From Whalleya microplaca (taxonomy: Eukaryota > Ascomycota > Sordariomycetes > Xylariales > Xylariaceae), in contig MU385711.1 of assembly GCA_022497155.1 (NCBI GenBank), positions 744,001 to 808,000 of the forward strand: 64,000 nt of DNA. The letters are read 5' to 3'. Position numbers and translations under genes: made by a program. Every line of letters begins with the position of its first letter. Position 1 is the first letter of the stretch. Of this stretch, positions 58,434 to 64,000 are shown piece after piece. The notes under the pieces are model-generated. The model was not told the DNA's origin and made no database searches. It saw only the letters and a list, made by a program, of their open reading frames with translations.

Positions 58434-58888
58434 GGTCTGTTCAGGGTTGTAATCCACTCCACCCACTCCACTAGTGTCTCTAGTGGAGTGGGTGGTCCTT
58501 ATCCCACTATATAGCTATATAAAGTAGATCTACGGAAGGTATATATAAAATGGGTATACACCAAATGGACGTAAATTAGCCACAGGAATGAGGCGTATAT
58601 TAGCTATAGGTAAGGGGTATACTAGCCATAAGTAAGGCGTATACTAGCTACAGGTAAGGTATACTCGCTACCTATTAGCAATATTACCATTTTTACTAAT
58701 AATCACTAACAACAGGCCTTCTATTCTACAGTTAGTCCACCCATCCACTCACTTCCACCCACGAGGGCTTTAAGTAGACGTGGATTAGTCAGCAGCAAGG
58801 TCAGATGGAGTGGAATGGAGTGGAATGGCTCCCACAAAGTGGCCCACGCGTGGATTAGCGTGGAGTGGATTACAACCTTGGGTCTGTT
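58434..58888. mobile_element. hAT-type MITE, 439 bp, second copy in inverted orientation
   Basis: Element 58442-58880 starts CAGGGTTGTAATCCACTCC and ends GGAGTGGATTACAACCTTG. GGTCTGTT stands on both sides (58434-58441 and 58881-58888). Its sequence is the reverse complement of the first copy over most of its length, with many transitions, so the pair forms an inverted repeat with a 221-bp spacer. Confidence 0.9.
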
Positions 58889-59259
58889 ACAAGATATATC
58901 CATGAGCTCAAAGTTGAAAAGGTCCATTAGGTTCTCTGTTTGCTTTGCACCATCACCGCCATATTCGAAGCCGGCAAGTTCCCATACCTTTTGTTAGGTA
59001 GTCATACATTCCAACAGTACCGAGTAAAAGCCAACAGCATCCAGTATATGTATTCCTGCAGCATTCCTACATCTGGTATAGCTGCCAACAGGTCTTGGCT
59101 CCAATCCCCGTGTGGCAAAAAGTCATGGAACAGGTAGTGATAGACAACAAACAGCTTCTCCCAAGCCCCGCGGTGGGCGGTAGATGACCTCAATACATGG
59201 TTGTGAAGCGAGTACCCTCCCGTGCTTAGTATCACAGTTACAGTGTGTGCAAAGATCAT

Positions 59260-59590
59260 TTAGGTGCTGCCGTGATCACTCTAGTAAAATTGTGTAAAGA
59301 TCTAAGATCCGAAGGATCTTCTAGTTACAGAAGATCTCTTTTAAGCCTATGGATCTCGGAGCAATATTCTTTAATACCCCTATTATCGTGACACTTAGCT
59401 AATTGAGTTATGTTTGCTTGAATGCCAACGTCGTACTAGTCGAGTCATATGGCATGGAGATTACTGTATAAGTATTGAGAGGATGATGAGATACCTACTA
59501 GACTTAATACTTAACCAGATCTACGAGTCACGGTAGCTGCGAAGTCGCATACGACTGCGTCGCCTTGTCATTAAGTCTTTCGGTAGAGTA
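59260..59590. other. Intergenic region
   Basis: About 330 bp, AT-rich. A GATCCGAAGGATC palindrome at about 59308 is followed by AGAAGATCTTCT-like sequence. Contains the promoter of the zinc-finger gene. Confidence 0.4.
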
Positions 59591-61708
59591 ATGGATCCTG
59601 TTAAAATAGACTCCCATCTAATATTCGACCTCTCAAATCATTGCGACCATGTTTTTAGAAAATTACTTTCATCATGGCCAGGGCAGCCTGGGGTGGAACA
59701 TCGCATCTTGCAGGAGCATCACCAACGGTTTGAGATGTGGGCGGGTTATCTGGGTGTCTTTGCTGACGAGAAGGCTGAGCTCAATACTCGCTTGCGGTAC
59801 AGCCCGGATATCCGAGACCTGGTGGTACAGTTGCTTAATCTGCTGAACAGAAACCTTGAAGATAGTGAGTTTCCTAGTATATCTATATTCTTGCTCGTCT
59901 GTCTGACGTGCGATAGGGATGCAGTCTCAAGATATAGCGATTGAACCCGAGAGGAGAACCATAGACTCGTCTCTGGGGCATAATGAAAGTAAGAAGAGAG
60001 TACTATATCAGGCTTTTGATCCCGTTGGCGAAGCCGTTGATAGACTCCATCGCCTAGCTATTTCAATAAGGCGATCTTCCATACCTGAAATGCAGTCCAG
60101 AGTCAGTAGATTCGCTCGAAGAGATAACGACGATGACGGGCTAGAAGAGCTAGCTCTGACGATCATCAAATGGGAATTCAGCGGTATTAACGAGCCACTG
60201 GCTCAGCAGTTGGCTGCGTCTGTTTGTTACCGGAGGCAGCGGCTTTTATATCAGAGAAGGCACCAGCAGGAACTTCGATTTCACCGGAAGCCTCATCCTA
60301 CTATTATACCTATGCCTGATAGGTTAAACCTTGGGCCAATTACAACGCCTCTGCCCGTGCTTTCAGGGGAAGCGCGGATGGAATCTAGCGAACCTGGCGG
60401 GTCCAAACTTTTATCTGAGACTGTTCTATCTGCTATTGATGCCCAAAATGTCTGGGAAGACCACACTGGTAGCTCAAACGAAAGCGCCATATCTGGTCCA
60501 ACTAGTGTTTCCCCGACATTCTATCAAAAGTATCCGTGCCCAAGCCCGCCAAAGGCAGAGAATGGTGCGACATACGGTGCTTGTAACTGGTGCTTCGAGA
60601 CTCATGCCATGAAAAACTTTGAGAATAAGCGTTGGTGGAGGTGGGTTACCTTTTCGGCGACCTTCTTTTCAATGTCACTACTATTCTAATTTAGACTAGG
60701 ACACACTTCAACCAGGATCTCCAGCCGTATGTATGCATTTCGGAGGACTGCGCAGAGCCGCCGAAGTATTTCAAAGGTTATAAAGCCTGGGAAATACACA
60801 TGCGGGACGCGCATACACCAGAATGGGCCAGAGAAATTCATAAGATACGAAAGTGGTACTGTGATATTAGCCATCCACAGCGCGAGGAGTTCCCCAGTGC
60901 CAACGAACTCGAGGAACACATACGAGGTGCACATAGTGGCAACTTCACTGGTCGGAAACTCAGTTCTATTGTAAAACGAAATGTTGTTTTCTTGTCTCGA
61001 TCTTCAGCTTTGTGTCCAATTTGCCAGTTCATTCCTGAAGAACTTCTGAGGGTCCTGCCGGGGAACAATAGCCCAAGAATCGCATCTCCAGTAATTCACC
61101 CGACTGGCTCCAAAGATAAAGAGACGGATGTTGGATTTGATGTTCCTCGCATCAAAACTCCCCCAGAGCACCCCAAGTCATCCTTCAGCAACACGGAAGA
61201 AGAGAGCTCCATCGAGCACTTAGATCGAGATCCGCTATCATCGTTGGATAGCGAAGAGGCATCCAACTCTCGGATCATTCGGACAATGCTTGCGAAGCAT
61301 ATTGCTGAACATTCGAAGGTCATGGCCTTCATATCAATCCGATATCTCGATGATGAGTCCATTGCATTCATGCAAAGTCAACAAGCTTCTGCTGATACGG
61401 CGAAGGGAGATTCCAATGATGATGAGCACATCGCTTCTGACAGCGGTCTGAGCAGCATATCTCTAAATTTCGAAGATGCTCCGCCTGAGGAACGGGGTCC
61501 CATACAAGTCGAGTCTTCCTATCACGACTATGATCACTCGGCAACTCAGGAGGCATCTCCGATCGATGACACGCTTGATTTTACGAAATGCAATGAGAAT
61601 GTATCATCTTCATCCCTCAATCAACGCAATACGACAGCTGCTCTAGGTGCTACTTTAGACCGAGAAGATACGTTCCCGTCATCCTCGATATCAATGTCGG
61701 CGACTTAA
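59591..61708 (+). CDS. Fungal C2H2 zinc-finger protein (AcuF-like annotated family)
   Basis: Exons 59591-59864, 59917-60640 and 60700-61708 join in phase to 668 residues. The N-terminal 90 residues are helical (IFDLSNHCDHVFRKLLSS). The middle contains the family pattern SRFARRDNDDDGLEELALT and LAQQLAASVCYRRQRLLYQRR. Zinc-binding residues follow: YPCPSPP, CNWCF, then YVCISEDCAEPPKYFKGY with HMRDAH, and HIRGAH, then CPIC. The C-terminus is Ser/Asp-rich. Proteins of this plan are widespread in ascomycetes, often wrongly named oxidoreductase AcuF, and often lie near NLR or ankyrin genes. Function unknown. The last exon uses the second of two nearby AG acceptors. Confidence 0.75.
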
Positions 61709-61709
61709 T

Positions 61710-62253
61710 ATGAATCGATTGAAGGAATATATCATTGAAGTCGGAGAAAAATTCAAAGCTCACCGACAAGATCAAGAGGCCCGACGGTATGGTCATGCAG
61801 GCTGCAATGAGAGACCTGAAGGTGATCCTTAGCCATTGTCTAGGTCTATTAGTATCAAATGTTGCCAAATTACAGTATCTCCAAGAAGCTTTCCCAAGCG
61901 TCCAAGAACTCACTGTGGTGCTCTCGCACCTTGAAACGCAAGTACAAGACAAGAGCAGAGGTACGATGCGAATGCGATAAGCTCTGGACATTAGGCCTTA
62001 CTTGTTTGAAAAAGACATCCAACGCATGACCTCCTTGGCTCTATGGTTAAATGTCGATCTTCTTTCGTCCCTTCGTGAAGACGGTGCTGCCACTGAGATG
62101 ATACTCGGACCGCACCTGCAGGAAGCTTCTTTATGGTTCAGCGCTGCCACCGAGGGGCATCAGAGGAGGCTTTATGATAATTTGAGGGGCGTGGACAATC
62201 TGCTCCACCGAGACTCGTTTCTTCAATTTTTGACAGAGATCCAGCCAGAATAA
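61710..62253 (+). pseudogene. Possible broken gene directly behind the zinc-finger gene
   Basis: An ATG two bases after the zinc-finger stop opens MNRLKEYIIEVGEKFKAH. After about 38 codons the coding-looking sequence shifts frame to VILSHCLGLLVSNVAKLQYL. That frame meets TAA at 61978-61980 and then continues coding-like to 62253 (TSLALWLNVDLLSSL, HRDSFLQFL). It may be a remnant or contain unrecognised short introns. Family unknown. Confidence 0.35.
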
Positions 62254-62716
62254 TTACAGGTAGCCGAGAAGGTCCTTTCAAAGGTAACCCCATAATAGAG
62301 ACTACTCGCATAACCTACCCGGTATAAGTAGTCGACAGTGGGCTTGCTCGTCAGCTAGACTATAGCTAGTTCATCAGACGGCGAACTCCAATATTATCTT
62401 ACGGATTTCGAAGCACAACACACTTAGAGAATCTGGATGACCATTGATATCAGCGTCCACCTTCAATTTATATTTGTACTACCGCTAGCTATAACCACAA
62501 GGAGTCGTGGGCCTTCGTTACGCCACGCCGTAGAACCTCACTACCGAATAAGACTTGCGCCTAGCAATGCCGTTCCGCTAGAGCTAGCAAGTATACTCCG
62601 AACGCCAAGCAGTAACCCATTTCCATCCTCACACTTAAAGCCACCCGATATGTTCAACCGCCACATGATCAAGTGAAACAAACAAACAGACAACGGTCGA
62701 CGTAAGCCGTTCGCTC
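62254..62716. other. Intergenic region
   Basis: About 460 bp between the remnant and the convergent RAD52 3' end. No gene. Confidence 0.4.
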
Positions 62717-64000
62717 TTACGTGACCTTTTGCCTTTTCGCATCCGTCCCCCCGCCTCCCAGACCATGAACCGTGTTGTTATTCGCCGAGACCTCCGTCAG
62801 CGGCGTCCTATTGCCGGGCTCGGGTCCTCCCCCCGGAGCCGGTCGTTTTACCGTCAAGGGGCGGTATTGCCCGCGATTGCCCAGGGGACTCCCGCCGCCG
62901 CCTGGGGCGCCGATCTGCCTAGCGTGGTTGAGCGCCGGGTTGCCGACGGTACCGACGCCAGGCCTGCCGGGTCCCGCGCCCACACCTAAACCCGCGCCCG
63001 AGCCGCTGGCAAAGCCGTTAGGTGCAGCAGCTGGGACACCGGCGGCGCGCTGCGGCTCCGAGTCCTTCCGGATGGTGGGGGCGACGTGCTGCCCCGTCTT
63101 GGCGACGGGCTTCGAGGAGCTGTGGTCGATGCCGGGCGTCTTCCGGATCGAGGGGCTGTCGGCGCGCGGGTCGAAGAGCTTGGCCCCGTGGTCCGGGATG
63201 GTGGCGGCGGATTCTTCCGGAAGCGGCTTGATTGATCGCGCTGAGAAGAAGGATACTGGCTCTGGTGGCGCGGCGACGTTCGGAGGCGGCGGCGTGTTTG
63301 TTCTGCGGTTGGCGGCTGCTTGTTGGAGTGCGCTATTGGTATGAGTTGGGGGTCTAGGGTGTTGTTGTTGTTGTTGCGGTTGGTTTGGGCGACCTTGGAA
63401 CGGTGCGCCTGGTCGTTGTAGTGGCTGGTTTGGGGTTTGGGGTGGCCTGAGGGGCTGGGCAGCAGGTCTTGAAGGTGGTTGCATTGGTCTCGGTGCATTA
63501 TTTGTAGGTGGTCTACTGTGGTCGCTGGCATTACCAGTAGGTAGGGATTGAGGCTTCTCATTTGAACTCGTTCCATGACCGTGTGAACCAGGCAACACCA
63601 CCTCGTCGGGGTGGCCGTCGTCCGTCACGCCAAAATCAGCCACATCAAAGTCTCCAAAATCCTCGTCAAGAGCGTCCGACCCTACAAATCCAAGACATCA
63701 GTATCCGCCCAGTCGATATCATCGGAGTCGAACCCACCATGCGCAGTCGTGGTTATCTCGGCACTTTTCTCCGCCTGGCTCTTTGCCTCGACCTTGGGCA
63801 TATCTGGCTCCTTCTTTATGAAGTCTGAGTGCCGGTGCAAGTTATCCTCGTCAAACTTGGTCGGGCCGACCTTGAGCTTAGTGACCTTGGATAGGTAATC
63901 CTTATCGTAGATGCAATTGCCTAGTACATTGCCAAAATTCCGTAACGCCCGCTTCAGGGCATCTGTGGTTCCCTCCTTCTTTGCCTTCTCGAAGGCTGCA
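62717..64000 (-). CDS. RAD52: Rad52 homologous-recombination protein, C-terminal part
   Basis: Rad52 loads Rad51 and anneals single strands. The visible part starts at the window edge inside the conserved N-terminal domain: [35 protein letters not shown], and [16 protein letters not shown]. It ends with a long disordered tail rich in Pro, Gln and Gly, ending at 62717. The visible exon 64000-63738 is joined to 63681-62717 by a proposed 56-nt intron (donor GTGGGT, acceptor TTGTAG). Without that intron the frame hits TAG at once. About 408 residues are visible; the start codon lies beyond the window. Identity is firm, the intron model less so. Confidence 0.88.

Larger units (their letters stand above)
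57655..59259 (-). pseudogene. Degenerate gene interrupted by two hAT-type MITEs
   Basis: Three minus-strand pieces appear to be parts of one gene. The 5' part (59259 to about 59000) reads TAHRGAWEKLFVVYHYLF and FLPHGDWSQDLLAAIPD. The next (about 58975-58889) reads VWELAGFEYGGDGAKQ up to DISC, and stops at the right MITE. Taking out that MITE and one copy of its 8-bp duplication lets the frame run on without a break into ERELSPQAFYSYIDTLSG and beyond. A TGA follows near 58277, then the left MITE, then a last piece to 57655. Family unknown. Decay followed or accompanied the insertions. Confidence 0.55.

Overview
The window is nuclear DNA of a filamentous ascomycete, most likely a Sordariomycete. 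Genes have short spliceosomal introns (about 45-110 nt) with GTAAGT-like donors and CTAAC/CTGAC-like branch sites. Housekeeping orthologues are fungal (gamma-tubulin, Rad52, MetAP2, Rae1/Gle2, Ups2-type PRELI protein, Cut8/Sts1). Gene-poor stretches are AT-rich and carry transposon remnants of the kind produced by repeat-induced point mutation (RIP).

Left third (1-14 kb) is an accessory, repeat-rich compartment. It holds the 3' end of an unrecognised gene at the left edge and a SesB-like NLR (alpha/beta-hydrolase, NB-ARC, TPR) divergent from a DUF6601-type two-pass membrane protein. It also holds a tRNA-like Pol III unit with AT-rich and hairpin-rich sequence, a small ORF with an MGCCFSK myristoylation signal, a 327-bp mariner-type MITE, a frameshifted small secreted protein and an SDR with a premature stop.

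14-25 kb is mostly ordinary: a FluG-like amidohydrolase/glutamine-synthetase fusion, a Nop13-like RNA-binding protein, a P-loop kinase, a small acidic protein, an Ups2-type lipid-transfer protein and MetAP2. 25-31 kb is accessory again (broken F-box/ankyrin gene, BTB/T1 protein, membrane protein with an in-frame stop). 32-50 kb has Rae1, a conserved unknown protein, gamma-tubulin, a small disordered protein and a large disordered protein, with a 4.3-kb gene-free AT-rich gap at 41.7-46.0 kb.

50-64 kb holds a frameshifted APH-type kinase gene, Sts1/Cut8, long low-complexity flanks and a degenerate gene interrupted by two inverted hAT-type MITEs with perfect 8-bp target duplications. A C2H2 zinc-finger protein with a possible gene remnant behind it follows, and then the C-terminal part of Rad52 runs off the right edge.

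No operons or CRISPR arrays are expected or seen. The recurring theme is accessory genes carrying a single lesion (two nonsense codons, three indels) beside intact core genes. Genome or transcript data would show whether these are real decay or base-calling errors. The best candidates for something new are the twin hAT MITEs in one reading frame, the NLR/DUF6601 pair with its repeat-bearing promoter, and the TCAAG-ended short repeat family.
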